Shown here: positions 36,205-48,896 of the stretch, in pieces
Layout of the letters: each line of letters begins with the position of its first letter
Numbering within the stretch: the stretch's first letter is position 1
DNA from: Saururus chinensis
Taxonomy: Eukaryota > Streptophyta > Magnoliopsida > Piperales > Saururaceae
NCBI GenBank assembly: GCA_035235625.1
Contig: CP141141.1
Span: 38,835,719 to 38,899,718 of the forward strand
Direction of reading: 5' to 3'
DNA length: 64,000 nucleotides
Notes under the pieces: generated by a model
The model's database searches: none
Seen by the model: only the letters and a program-made list of their open reading frames with translations
Told to the model about the DNA's origin: nothing
Made by a program: the position numbers and the translations under genes

Positions 36205-37922
36205 ATGCAGAGCGAGAGGGCGAGGCGCGCCATGGTGGCTGCCGACAGTGCCGGGCCGGGGTCTTCTTCTCCGGCGAATTTTATCGAGCATCCGGTGTCC
36301 AAGCTCGACACCCTTGCCGGCGTCGCGATTAAGTACGGTGTGGAGGTGGGGGTAGTGGTCGAATTGCAAAATTCTTTCCTGGCTTCTTCTCCGAATTCGT
36401 CTGTCTCTTCCATTTGGATCTCCCCTTCTTTTTTCCTTCCCAGTAGTTTCGGTATGGGGGCGAATTTCAGGTTGTGATCGTATGTTCGTTTAACGTGGTT
36501 GGTAGGTGGCAGACATTAAGCGGATGAATGGGTTGGTGACAGACCTTCAGATGTTTGCTCTCAAGACGCTGCGGATACCGCTACCGGGAAGGCACCCTCC
36601 GTCTCCCGTCCTGGCCAATGGAGCAGCTAGTTCTCGGTATCATTTTGGCCATTGTTATAGAAGTTACAGTATTTAATTCATTTTGTGTATTCCTTATTCT
36701 AGCTAATAATGATAGATATATATGATGTTCTTGGTGATCCATTTCCTTATATCAGAATCCTGTCAGTTTTTTGCAATTTGGGTGTCGATGGTAGAGTGCT
36801 TTTGCTAAGTAATTTCACTAATTTGTTTAAATACAGAAAAGTCTCCTTAATGAACGACATGTATACTAATATTACTCATTTGATATTAATGTGGTAGTTG
36901 TACAATTTTCTATAGCATGTTGTGAAAGAGCGATCAATTGGAATTGGAATTTTGCTTTGAAAACTTTTTTTATACTTGTGGCTTAAAAGTAAGGAATGTT
37001 TTCGTTCAGTGTATGACTAAGAGGTGGTGTTTAGATGAGCTGGTTTTTTGCCATCCTTTTTTCTCTTTGGAAGAAGACATTATATTGCGAACTTGACATT
37101 CAGTTCGTGTATTGAATTTATTGTAGAGAAAGTAGTAATGAGCATATCGAGAGCCGGCGGCCTCATCTAGATGTCCTGGAGTCATTTCTGCCGCTTAAAT
37201 CAAAAGCCTCACAGCGGAGAGTTTCTTCAGCCATGGGTAGTTTACACGGGTACTACGGTCTTACATCTTTGGATAATGGAGGCGATGCTGAAGGCACTGA
37301 AATGTCTGTTTATAGAGCAGGGATTGTGCCACATCTGGATAAGGAGCATTTACCAAAATTATCTCCGGTTTCAGAACCACTTCCATTTGGGCATCGTAAA
37401 ACTAAAAGCTTTATTAATGGCTTTTTAACTGAAAATGGTGACCTGATTGAGCATTTACTTCGACCGGAGATTGGAAATGGACAAGCTGAAAATTTAAATG
37501 ATGTCGCAGTTGGAAAGTATCAGAAGGCTGAGGTAGAACCCAGTTCTCCTCCAACTGAATTGATTTTGAAGGAGGACAACACTAGTGGGGGGTTATCTGG
37601 AAGAGCAGGGAAAAATCTGGCTTTAAGGCCTAAATCTGCTAACCGTGCTACTTTACCAACTGATTTGGGTACAGGTATGTCGAATTCAAATTCAGTCCCC
37701 ATGGGAGACTTAACTTCAACGACAGATGCACTTGATGCAGTTCGAAAATCTTCTAGCACTTCAAATTTGCACTCAGAAACTGGGTCGTCAGTTTGGCCAA
37801 CGTCTAAGTGGTCCTTGAAACCTGATTTACAGTCACTAACGGCTGTAGCCATTACAAGACCAATCTTTGATGGCTTGCCCAAGCCAATTACTGGCAGGCG
37901 AAGCAAAGCTGCTCTTGATTAG
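36205..37922 (+). CDS. LysM-domain protein, no signal peptide
   Basis: Exons 36205-36345, 36506-36636 and 37127-37922 give 1,068 nt, 355 residues, phases 0 and 2. A single LysM module spans residues about 27-73 (IEHPVSKLDTLAGVAIKYGV, then ADIKRMNGLVTDLQMFAL and LRIPLPGRHPP). The remainder is a Ser/Thr-rich, probably disordered tail ending GRRSKAALD. There is no hydrophobic signal at the N-terminus, so unlike secreted LysM receptors it is expected inside the cell; this is the plant intracellular LysM class of unknown function. ATG at 36205 is preferred because an ATG at 36164 runs straight into TGA. From memory, Arabidopsis has a LysM gene (At5g23130) two loci from its sacsin-like gene, supporting conserved neighbourhood. 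Confidence 0.9.
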
Positions 37923-40508
37923 CAAGCTTTACAAGAATGTTTGTGAATTTCAATTCTATCTGATTTTTTTGGTTGGTAGACTTTGGTCCATTGGGATGGT
38001 AATTTCCTGGTGAAGCCTTCCGATCAAGTAAAGTGTCATACAATATGTAGTTCAGAAAGAGAAGAAAGAGATGAATAAATTTTCTTAAATTCTGGTTTGA
38101 TGGTTGACAACTGGTGGTCTGGCATAGAGCATACGTTGACTTATACGGCAAAACAGAGTAATCCCTGAGGAATGGGCGTTGGCATATTGAATTTTCTTTC
38201 GAATTTAATTGTATCTACTTTGATTTAGCTTCAAAACTGCTTATAGTTTAGACATGCCTTTGTAATTACGAGGAAAATCATGAATCAATTGTTTACTCAT
38301 TAATGTAATTGTATGATAAAGCTTATTGACTACTTAAGTGACATTTCTGTGAAATTGTTTTTTGGCACTGGAGCGATATTTGTGAAGTTGCCAAAATGAT
38401 ATATGCTTTCTGTATTCATTTTTGTGATATTTTCAAGATTTCATTATTATATGATTTTGCATGTGTTAGCTAATTGCTGTCCTCTGTATTGCTTTATGTC
38501 TATACTATTGAATTCTGCCTAACATTTGACTTCTGACGTTCAAAATGTCTATATGTGCATAAAATTGCAGCTATAGCGGAAATTAACAAGCATGACGGAG
38601 CTCAATCTTTTTTAAGATTCAAATTCGTGTTATTAGCCATGACTGGATGCATATACTTGTGTACTGACAAATGACAATTGCCATCATATAGTTTTTTATC
38701 TAGCACTGGTTAACTTGGTTTGGATTTTAGTATATATCAAGTTGACAAGGTTTCATGGATTTGTTTATGGTTTGGCTTCAAGCTTTTGTATTGGCATTTA
38801 TTTTTACCTTTTTACTACCGTCGATGAGGTAGAATAAATGCACTTCTAACTACTTTAGAAAGCATCTTCTGTTATCTGCATTTCAAAAGATAAAAATATT
38901 ATTGCAGGAAAACAGGCAATCCTTTTGGTTGCTGGAACTTGCGTTGCTGGCATGAAAACTCTGGAGTTAAATATTGGGCTTGCATTGCATTTTTAACTAC
39001 TGTTGTACAAGTATCAAAACACTTCTCTGCGGCTAGACTTTGTTAGATGTTGATAGGCATAATATTGAATTAACCTGTATCTTTAGATATGATCTTATGC
39101 ATATCTTCATCTTCGATAGAAGAAAGGCAACTGCCGCGGCAAAAATGCTTTATTTTTCTATCATGGTGGTAGCTTGCTGGAGGACTTTGGAAAAAGGCAA
39201 CAATATGGTTGGAAAATTATATTTTTAGGAGTTTATAAGAGTCCAAGATATGTAATGGGCAAATTGAGCCGATTGGCCTGCACAGTCGTTTTTTGGGTTT
39301 CTGATCTGAATACAACCGGGATAGAGGTCGACGTTAATTGGTTTAGGAACAGATTTACTGCACTAAAATCGGCATCTTCCATTGGGGAATGCCTTTTGCC
39401 CCTCCCTCCTAGCTCTCCTTACCATTCCTCTTCATTTTTTAACCAGTGGGCGATGCAGAAAGTAGAGTGAAGAGGCACGATGAGGGCAAGTAAGGAGTTA
39501 GGCATATCATACATACCCTGTTGTTCACTAAACCGGGGTCAGTTCGTCTCTAGCAATTTGTCCACAAACAGCTGTGCTAGAAATATGTGGTTAGCTTCTT
39601 AACGCCTTGTGTAAGGTACAAGTTTTTATATCAAGCAATGCTTGCCTAGCACCGACACATCATTTGCCATAACAAAGAGATTTTCACTGAACGCAGAACC
39701 GTTTTCGTCGTTAGCCCCTTTATTTTTACAAGTTTTTCAGTTCTTTTTCGAAAGGGAACAAATTAAACCTGAAATGATCCTCCACCTGTAGGAACCAAAA
39801 TGCAGGCCTTGTTACCAAACCACTGGAAGGAGAAAATATTTGGTGCTATTACTTAGGAGGACGGGTTTTTTTATAATCTCTTCTAATAATGCCTAGTGTA
39901 AGTTATGCATGAGAACGGTTTATCCACGAGATTGACGGTGTATATATATATTAATGAACATTAGCGGTAAAGATACTCACATTAATATGTGTTACTATAT
40001 TCTCTATCAGCTAGGAGTACGAAAAACTCTTCCTATTTAAATCCTTTTTTAATTGGGTGTTTGTTTATTTTATACGAGTCATTTATCATACGGATTGCGG
40101 TTGAGATCAGCTTGGTGGGCACTCCCACTGCCCACCCAGCACCGTGGGAGTGCCCAATGAGAGCCAATTACGTAAGCAAAACTCATCTGGCTCTGTGGGA
40201 ATGCCCACCCAATTGGACATATTGATGACACACAGGTAAAATAGATTGTGTCCTAGTGCAAAATGGACGATGCACAAGCTAACACACGTTAGTGAGCCAG
40301 TGGGCTAGCGTGTGACGGCTCCGGCAAAGGAGTATTCCCCTCCTAATTTCTTCCCTAAAAGGGACTTCCTCGGCATTTAGCTGAAGATATTTCTCATGCA
40401 CTGGCCTACCTGAAAAATATCTTCACTCCTGCCTGTCCTGACCAGCTGACCTGAGCCTCTTCCTCTTCATCTATGTGCCGCTTTCTGCTCAGTCGCATAC
40501 ACTGAAGA
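37923..40508. other. Intergenic region between LysM and DnaJ-ferredoxin genes
   Basis: No coding homology is visible. The first few hundred bases are likely LysM 3' UTR. Near 40.1 kb lies a short perfect hairpin, annotated separately. Small ORFs here (for example 39040-39228) match nothing I know. Confidence 0.5.
40109..40212. repeat. Hairpin-forming GGGCACTCCCAC repeat
   Basis: GGGCACTCCCAC is followed after about 18 bases by its exact complement GTGGGAGTGCCC. A third related copy, GTGGGAATGCCCACC, comes about 50 bases later. It could be a relic of a small MITE. Confidence 0.6.
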
Positions 40509-41164
40509 ATGCCTTCTTCCCACATCCTTGTAAACAACCTCAGTACTGCTCTAAGGGGCACAAGAAAACCACCCCATTTATTTTCTCCGCAAGTACCACA
40601 GTCAAGGAAGTTGAGAAACAATTCCTTGTGCTGCTGCAGAGCATCTTCAACCAGGATTAGTCCTGGCTGCGATCTTTACGACCTGCTGGGGTTGGACAGC
40701 TCCTCGGACCAGTCCCAGATCAAGAACGCCTACAGGTCGCTCCAGAAGCGATGTCACCCGGACATAGCCGGCGCTGCCGGCCACGATATGGCCATAATCC
40801 TGAACGAGGCCTACTCAGTCCTCTCGGATCCCTCCTCCCGCTCCATCTACGACAAGGTCAAGTCCAATTTCCATCCATCCCTCCAGATGAAACCAACCTC
40901 ATGAATGTAGTAGATCAACAAGAAAATTCCATGAATTTTAACTTCCAATTTCACTCTTCATTGGATCTTTCATTATTGCGACCATAAAGAGCATATGATG
41001 GATATCGATTAGTTGTAGTTATTCATTAATCATCAATATCAAGTCTATATCCATCCATGCATTTACATGAAGCCAACCTTTTGAATCTATTAGTTCACCA
41101 TATTAAGATATCAATTTCATGGTGGGAAGCAAAGGGTTGATTATTGATTGGTTCTAGTAATAAA

Positions 41165-41228
<64 letters not shown>

Positions 41229-43315
41229 TATATATTAATTATAAAAAAAAAGTTTGTATGAACCCGGGGCTATGGACGTTAGCATCACGGTGAAAGGAGG
41301 CATAAAATATAAAAAAATATGTTTCTAACCGGATAAAACAATTATTATTAGTCACTTAATTTGGCCATAAAAACTCGTTAAAACAATTACTTCATTAGTT
41401 AGTTATGTGCGTCATCAAATTAAAATCCAACAGTATGTAGCGCCCAGGCTCACGCTAAATGAATGGGCCGGGCTCAAATAAAAGGGGACCAAATATATTC
41501 TTAATCACTACGATCGATTTACCTTTTTTGTTTGATGATGGAGTAAAACGTGTGTTTGTCATGTGTTGTGTGTTGTAGGAGATAGCCAAGGCGGCGGAGT
41601 TCCGGGGCTACACCGGGAAGCCCGTCTACTCAACGTGGTTCGGGGCGGAGGACGAGCAGCGGGCGGTGTTTGTGGACGAAGTGAAGTGCGTGGGCTGCCT
41701 CAAATGCGCCTTGTTTGCCGAGAAGACCTTCGCCATCGAGTCGGTGTATGGCCGAGCTCGGGTGGTGGGGCAGTGGGCAGACCCTGAGCACAAGATCCAG
41801 GAGGCCATCCAGGCCTGCCCTGTCGATTGCATCTCGTACGTACTTCTTCTATCCCAATTTTATTTTCGACTTGACAAAGCTTTCTTCAGTAGGCTATTAG
41901 ATTAGTGTATGTTTTTAAATGTTGATATTCAGATTTTGACGAGCTTCTAATTGGAGGATCAACATGAATTTGTATTAGTTATATGACATGTAGTTTGATT
42001 CTTCACCCTATCACCGTGATTAGTCTTAGATAATTAATATGAAACAATTTTTTTTATCAAATGACGCTATTATTAATGTAGGACCGAGAAAGTACTAGTT
42101 TAATCTAATACCATGGTCATATACAATGTTATATGGCAAATGTTTTCTTCACACAACAGTACAATGATCTACAATATGATCAACGACATCTACCCCGGTA
42201 AGACCTAATCACTAACAAGAAAATATGCTATATAAACTCTAGACCTTCACCCAATTATGATAATGTTGGAAAAAATTATTTTAGTACATACTCCGTATTA
42301 TTGTGATTAGTCATGAGTCAGGATGACTCTTTCAATTACTGGCTGTTGTAGGATGGTGGAAAGGTCGAAGCTGGCAGCGCTTGAGTTTCTCATGTGCAAG
42401 CAGCCCCGAGGCAACGTCCGGGTGGGAGCCAACAATGCTGGAGGGGCTCGTGTATCCAATATATTCGTTGATGCCAACAAGTTCGAGAGCAGATTCCATG
42501 AATTGAAGGATGAGGCCTCTAAGCGAGCTTCCGAGGTACAGGACTTTCAAGCAACTAATGACATCTTCGTGATACAACTTTGCTCAATATGATCTACTTA
42601 TGCCTTCCATCTCATTATACATGTAATTTGAATTAATCATGCAATATGTCAGGCTGATCATCAGAGGGAGGCCAGAATCTCAGCCATTCAGGCCATAAGA
42701 TCACTGACAAACTGGTGGTATTGGCACCCACCCACATCTTCAGCATCCACTGCTACTGCTAGGCCTTCCCGGACTCTGATTCTCATCTCCGACAAGTCCA
42801 CGGAGCCCAACGTGGAGAAGCTTCGCCAAGCAGCAGCCAGGCGCCGAACAGGCCAAAACGCCCGTCATTCTCCTCAAAGGGGTCCATCGAACAAGCAACA
42901 CACTGACGAATACTGGACCCCTAACCGCATCCTTCCTAGCTCCAAAACTTTTTCACCTGCTTCTTCTGCTCCAGTGAATAAGACTAAGTTACAAGGAGGG
43001 GCCAGCCGTGGTGATCATCATACAACGAGCAGAGTCAGTAGTTATACCGACACGGAGTGGCCTAATCCCTTCCATTCCAATATTCCGATTGTGATCGCAA
43101 CGTTTGCCGCATGTGTTGTGGGATTGGAGGGGGGTGAGCACGCAGGAGGAGGTCTGAAGGAACATCTAGGTGGTGCTGTGGCGTTGGAAGTGGTAAATAG
43201 TTCCCTGCTGCAGGTCTTCTTGGCCGGGGTCACTTGGTACTTGATTGGAGTTGCCATGGTAGGGTTGGCGTATGCATTTGTAAATAGGAAAGGAGATATG
43301 GGTGGTGGGTCCTGA
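40509..43315 (+). CDS. Plastid-type DnaJ protein with ferredoxin-like Fe-S domain and membrane anchor
   Basis: Exons 40509-40856, 41579-41835, 42352-42535 and 42653-43315 give 483 residues with all phases consistent. Residues 1-50 are rich in Ser, Arg and Lys with few acids, like a chloroplast transit peptide. A J domain covers about 55-116 (DLYDLLGL, HPD at 83-85), so it can stimulate an Hsp70. A ferredoxin-like segment follows at about 148-202 with C153-x2-C156-x2-C159 and C196-P-V-D-C200, the spacing of plant J-ferredoxin proteins of the DJC76/77/82 group. The C-terminal 76 residues contain one or two membrane segments (PIVIATFAACVVG and about 448-473). By family knowledge these are thylakoid or plastid membrane co-chaperones. 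Which member this is I cannot say. Confidence 0.92.
41169..41225. repeat. (TA)n microsatellite in intron 1 of the DnaJ-ferredoxin gene
   Basis: A pure alternating TA run of about 55 bases lies in the first intron, after TAAATTATT. Confidence 0.97.
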
Positions 43316-44114
43316 GACGTGGATGAATGATTTTACAAAGTACAATACCATATAATGTAATACAATGGAAGCTAATTTATAGTTGCCATTTTACTAAGAC
43401 ACTATGTAACTAATGAGCACAGACCACCGTAAAAATTCATGTGTAATATAATATTGATATTTGATGCAAATTATTATTTTTTATAGTGTTTTGTCCCGGA
43501 CTAGGGGCCGGTCTTGAGGTGGTCCGTGGAAGTGGCACTTAATAAGGGAACTTTGAGTCCTCTAATTGTGCCAGCATGTCCTCCAGCTTGACGGGTACGG
43601 GCCCAGTGGAAGCTATTGGTGGTGGCCAGTGTAGAACACCAAATTAATTTTTACTTTTCTAAATTCCTCCTCGTACATTATAACACAAAAATACAATATA
43701 TATATATATATATATATTTCACGATCAAATCCCCCAGACATTGTCTTGTACTTTAAGACCCAAGTATGCCTCTTCATACAATCTATTGTGAATTCCAAAA
43801 CCCTTGGAGTTGGACTGAAGTAGATCCCTGGAAGAGATTTCAGGAATTTCGAACTCCTCTCATTCGTTAAAAGTGGGTCAAAAAGTCCAATGACTACTTT
43901 GTAATTTTTATTACATTTTTGGGTTGTTAACTTATGTAATAACATCTTATGCCGTACAGGGATTTTTGCAACGATGAATTGCCTTAAGCTGCCATTGCTA
44001 CAATAAGAAAAAAAATTCGTTGTACATCTTCTTAACCCAAATCCCTTTGATTTATTCCATTAAAAAATATACTATGTATTTTTCTTTACTTTTTTCTCAT
44101 CATCTCCAACATTT
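43316..44114. other. Intergenic region after the DnaJ-ferredoxin gene
   Basis: No gene seen. It holds the 3' UTR of the upstream gene and a (TA)n run at about 43697-43717, and ends at the CACTA element. Confidence 0.5.
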
Positions 44115-45185
44115 CACTACAACAAAAAGTACTATTAACGACGTAAAAATAAGCATTGTTAAAAATTACTAATAGCGACATATGAAAAATTGTCGCAAAA
44201 AATTACTATTAGCGACACTTTATATTATGCATCGTTAATAGTTACGTTATTAGTGATGCTTTAAACAAGCGTTACTAAAAGATTTACGTATCATTTTTTT
44301 TTTAAAATTTAAAACTATTAGCGACACTTAAACGTTACTAATAGTTTTAATAATAGCGACGCTGGTAAAAAAATGTCGCTAATAGTTCTAAATTTAAAAT
44401 TTAGAACTAATAGTGATGCTTATAGGCAACGTCGCTAATAGTATTGATAATAGCGATACTTGTATAAAAGTGTCGCTAATATCTTTATTAATTAATTTTA
44501 ATTAATTAATAATTATTTAATAAATATTTAAAATATAATATATTTTCTTCAATATTGACTATTTATATAAATAATAAATAAAATTTAAATAAAAGGTAGT
44601 GTCAATAATAAATTAAACTTTCACTATTTAAATATAATATATTTTATTTTTAAAATTTTCTTTTAAATTTTAAGATATAATTTATAATAAAACAGAGAGA
44701 GTAAAGATAGAGAGAGGGGAGAGAGAGAGAGGAGGAGGGGAGAGAGGGGAGAAAGAGGAGAGAGAGAGAGGAGGGGAGAGAGAGGGGAGTGGGGGGATAT
44801 TATTTTTAGAGTTATTAGCGACGCATACGTGTATGCTTCGCTAATAGTATTTTTTTATTTTAAAAAAATTGAAATTAAAACAGATAGAGAGAGTGAGGAG
44901 AGAGGGGAGAGAGAGAGGGGTGAGAGAGAGAGGAGGGGGAGAGAAAGGAGAGGGAAGAGAGAGGAGAGACAGAGATGAGGGGAGAGAGAGAGGAGGGGAG
45001 AGAGGGGGGGGAGATTTTTTTAAAAATATTAGTGACGCATATACGTATGTGTCGCTAATAACTCTAGGTATTTGCAACGCATTGAGCTATATGTCGCTAA
45101 TAGCATTTTTTTTATTTTAAAAATTGAAATTAAAACAAATAGAGAGAGAGAGTGAGGAGAGAGGGGGAGAGAGAGGAGAGAGAGA

Positions 45186-45237
<52 letters not shown>

Positions 45238-46432
45238 GAGAGAGGGGAGAGAGAGGAAGGGAGAAAGAGGAGAAACAAAGAGGAGAGAGAATGGGGAGAG
45301 AGAGAGGAGGATGGGAGAGAGGAGAGAGAGACAGAGGGGAGAGAGAGAGAGGGGAGAGAGGAGAGAGAGAGAGGGGAGAGAGGGAAGAGGAGGGGAGAGA
45401 GGAGAGAGAGGGGAGGGGAGAGAGAGGAGGGGAGAGAGAGAGGGAGGGAGGGAGGAGAGAGGGAGAGAGATGGGGGAGGAGAGAGGAGGAGAAAGTAACA
45501 GTATTTGTGACGCTTATAAAAAAGCGTAAATAAGACAGTTTTTGTGATGCATTTTTATAAGCGTCGCAAATGAAACAATTAGCGACGTTTTAAAAATGTT
45601 GTAAATATTGAAATAATTGCAACGCTTTTAAAAGTGTGGCTAAAAGAATTATTTTAGCGACGCTTAGATTAAGCGTCATTGAAAAAAAGGCACGCGCTAA
45701 TATTTCGCGGACGTGCCGTGCGAAAATTGCCCGCGCGAGGCAAATATATATCGCCCGCACGGGTAAATTTTTTTTGTCAAATCTTTCCTGGCCCCTCCTG
45801 ATCTCCTCCCCCTTAGATGTTTGCCGTCTGCCACTTATTTGTCGTTCTCCCGCTCCGCCCTCTCCCTCCTTCCCCCCTTCCTCTGATTTTCAGAGGAGGG
45901 AGCGGAGCTAGGGAGAGGGGGGACCGGGAGTGCACCGCCGTCCTCTACCCCCCTGCTTTGCTCGCCCTCCTTCTCCAAATCAGAGGAGGGGGGCAGAGAC
46001 AGGGAGTGGGGGGATCGGGAGGGGGTGGGGGGCCAGAGGACGGCGTTGTTGTTGTCGTCCTCCTGCTCCCCTTGCTCTGCCCCTCCTCTAGAAATCAGAG
46101 GAGGGGGATCAGATTCCAGCAACCTGCCGTCCTCTGGCCCCCTCTCCCTTCCCCGGTTGGCCCACCGGGGATTTTTTATAATTTTTTTTGTCTTTAGCGA
46201 CACATCTAAAAGCGTTGCTAAAGTTGATTTAATTAGCGACGAATAAATATGCGTTCTTAATAGGCACTATTAGTGATGCTTTTTGTTATACATTGCTAAT
46301 AGGCAATATCGACGGTACTTTTTGCGACACTTATAACTACATTTTTTATGCATTGCTAATAGACATTAACGACATTTAATGAACTATTAGATACACATAA
46401 ATGTGTCATTAAAAATCTTTTTTATTGTAGTA
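44115..46432. mobile_element. Non-autonomous CACTA (En/Spm) DNA transposon
   Basis: The left end is CACTACAACAAAAAG and the right end TTTTTATTGTAGTA, inverted apart from two changes. Flanking trimers TTT and TCT are near-identical, as expected for the 3-bp CACTA target duplication with decay. Dozens of subterminal units of the form TAGCGACGCTT / TTGTCGCTAATAG occur in both orientations near both ends and also in the interior, like transposase-binding repeats. The core (about 44.69-45.50 kb) is nearly pure GA-rich sequence in three blocks, and 45.78-46.17 kb is CT/GA-rich with CCTCTGATTTTCAGAGG palindromes. No transposase is present. ORFs of Arg/Glu repeats in it are by-products of the GA tracts. 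Confidence 0.85.
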
Positions 46433-46599
46433 TCTTCTTCTTACCATGTGTGCACAAATATGCACACACAATAATAAAGGGGCTGTAGCCCGTGTTATTC
46501 TCCTCCCTTCTTCTTTCTCTGCACCTTGGAGATGCAAGGAATGAATGATAGGAAGGGCTTGTGCTGTTGGTTGAGCCCTTGAGAGAGAGCTAGATTGAA

Positions 46600-46602
<3 letters not shown>

Positions 46603-46648
<46 letters not shown>
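46603..46648. repeat. (GA)n microsatellite
   Basis: A pure AG dinucleotide run of about 45 bases, separate from the CACTA core. Confidence 0.95.
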
Positions 46649-46649
<1 letters not shown>

Positions 46650-47310
46650 CCGTCCCCTCTCTTGTAACCTCCAGATGAGAAGGTTTGGTCTCAGTCGCTC
46701 AGCCTCTTTTAAGTTTTTATATCTTTTTATTGCTCTCTCCCACATGTGTCCGCTCGCTTATTCTCTCCCTATTACCCCATGTATCCGCACTTCTCTTCTT
46801 CTATCAGCACCGGCGGCTGCTCATACCACACCTCTTGCAATGGTGCTGGTGACTAGATTACAACCCACTAAACTTCTTGCTGAGAAGAAGAGGAGGTGGA
46901 TGAGGAAGATGAAGAAAAGAGAGGTAGAGGAGGAGGAGGTTGGAGAAAAAAAAGAAAGGAGGAAGAAGATTTGTGGGTGTCTGCGGCAAAGGTGCTGCAA
47001 ACCTAGATCTGGCTAGACCCCGGTGAGGCTAGATTTGGGTTGGCCGCTACTAAGAAGGCCTTGTTCATGTGAGCTTCTCCGCAAGTGAATTTTCTTGCTC
47101 CGACAGTGGGAGAGGGGGCTGACTAGAAAGAAGATATTGGGGGCATTGGCATGCATGCTCCAACGAAGGCGGTGGTTCTGACACCGGTGTGGAGGAGTGG
47201 GCCGAGTAAGATATGTATTTAGTTTTTAGAAAAGGTGGAACGGGGTGAGTGTGAAAGTTTTCTCAGTACATATTGGGGGAGAATGTAACTTGGGAAGTAT
47301 GAATGCTACT

Positions 47311-47607
47311 CAAGTCGGGCAAATGGTAAACCCAACCCGACCCTAATGGGTCGGGTTTTAGTGATCTAACCCGACCCGACCCGAATATAAATATAAAACT
47401 TATATTTTTTAATATTAATTTAAAAAAAATTGAAAAAAATTTAAAAAATTATATAAAAATTATTTTTTTAATCTATTCGGGTTAAACGGGTCAAGTTTGG
47501 GTTTGGGTCGGGTCGGGTTTGGGTCACAACTTTGTGATGTGGGTTTGGGTTCGGGTTTGACAAAACCCGACCTGAACCCAACCCGTTGGCATCACTATTG
47601 GGAAGAG
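47311..47607. mobile_element. MITE-like element rich in CCCGACCC / GGGTCGGGT
   Basis: The left part contains AACCCGACCCGACCCGAAT and the right part TTGGGTCGGGTCGGGTTTGG, with an AT-rich centre, so the two halves fold into a hairpin. Such elements are common in plants. The exact ends and target duplication could not be fixed. Confidence 0.6.
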
Positions 47608-48024
47608 GTGGTGACAAGGCTTGGCTGCTATAATATCACTAAATCACTAAGAAAGTGGCGAGAGAGAAATTTGGAACAGGATCCAACCTTCGGAATGGTA
47701 ATGCATAGTGGTCATCCTAAGGGTCATGAAATTATTTTTTTATTTTACTTTAATTTTTTCTTAGATTCATATAGTACTATTAGTTTTCGAAAAACAAAAA
47801 ATCCTCATCGATCCTCTTCAAACAAATTGTAGCCAGGCCTTTCTTATGGCAATTTATCTTTCTAGGCCGTGTATGACCGAAGGCTCATAAGTCAGAAGAA
47901 ACTTCTTTGCCTTCTTTACTTCACACGGTGTTTTTTTTTTTTCGTTTTCTGAAATACTCTACAGTTTACACACGAATAAGAGAAAAATATCAGAAATGCT
48001 TAGCAGCGACAAAGACCGTTGCAG

Positions 48025-48896
48025 CTACCCAATAGGGACTATCTTAGTTTCGTCAGAGAATCCGGCTACATCAGCCGGTTCTGCTGCCATTTCCAGCCAA
48101 GGAAGCAAGTAAGACCAGGCCGTGGTGGACAGGATGGCACACAACCTGCCCCATATCGGCGTGATTGCCAGCGCCACCACCAAGATGGACATTTTCAATA
48201 TTGGACGCCACCTCCTCCTTGCTTCCGGTTGCCGGATCAACGGAGGGCTTTGGAGAAGAGACTTCATCGTGGACTGGGCCCGCTCGCTGGGCGGCGGACT
48301 GGGCTGACTACCTGCAGTTTTTTTCGTCGGGTCCGGTTTGGGTCGCTTTGAGACCATTCGCTGCGAGGCTTTGGGTGCGGATGTTGATGCTTCTGGGGAA
48401 TCTTCAGACTTTACCTGTAAAGGATTGTAATAACAGTGGTACGTATTCAAACCTCGCTATTGTTAGTAGAACTCCAGTAAATTACCACTGTTCTTGAAAA
48501 AAATTTCATCAGTTTGTGACTTATTTTTAGTCATCCAACGAACACGCACATGATCATGGACTACAACGAAAAGATGAAAATTAACTTAGCTGTTGAGATC
48601 CGTACCTTCTTCCCACGTCTGTCATCAGTGAGCCGATGATCATCGATCACCATGTCAATGTGTGAACTTCCCTCCTCTGTTACATCCTGCAGATCCACCA
48701 TGTCCAGCGGTACAGTCTTCCTCCTGGACCCCTTCGCCGACCTCCAGCACCACCACCGCGACGACCTCCTCTCTCCGGTGGCCCGAGTTCTTGTTGAGAT
48801 TCCCGTCTTGGCTTCCGGAAAGCACCCGAAACACGACGTGAAGCATGATGTCCTGGACCGGCGTTCATGGGTCGCTTTGGCCTTGGGGGAAGCCAT
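48025..48896 (-). CDS. Small plant-specific protein with C-terminal membrane segment
   Basis: Two minus-strand exons, 48606-48896 and 48025-48414, join in phase 0 (GGKK or similar then VKSEDSPEAS) across a 191-nt GT-AG intron to give 226 residues. The N-terminus is Cys- and Arg-rich (SCFTSCFGCF near residues 17-26), followed by RRKTVPLDMVDLQDV. The middle is Ser/Pro/Lys-rich and probably disordered. Residues about 168-204 form a hydrophobic stretch, PILKMSILVVALAITPIWGR and then LCAILSTTAWSYLLPWL. This matches, from memory, an uncharacterised plant family ending in a MSIIVVTL..WGRLCAILCT-type segment. No catalytic motif is seen; the function is unknown. The ATG at 48896 is the first in frame with the conserved-looking start MASPKAKA. 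Confidence 0.75.

Larger units (their letters stand above)
46433..48024. other. Intergenic region with (GA)n tract and MITE
   Basis: The sequence has a (GA)n tract at 46603-46648, then GC-moderate sequence with an ORF at 46675-47016 that I do not recognise (Lys/Glu-rich end), and a GGGTCGGGT-type MITE. No supported gene. Confidence 0.5.

Noticed and set aside
44869-45533. Plus-strand ORFs made of Arg/Glu/Gly repeats
   Set aside because: They are translations of GA-rich tracts inside the CACTA element, open in several frames, with no protein-like composition.
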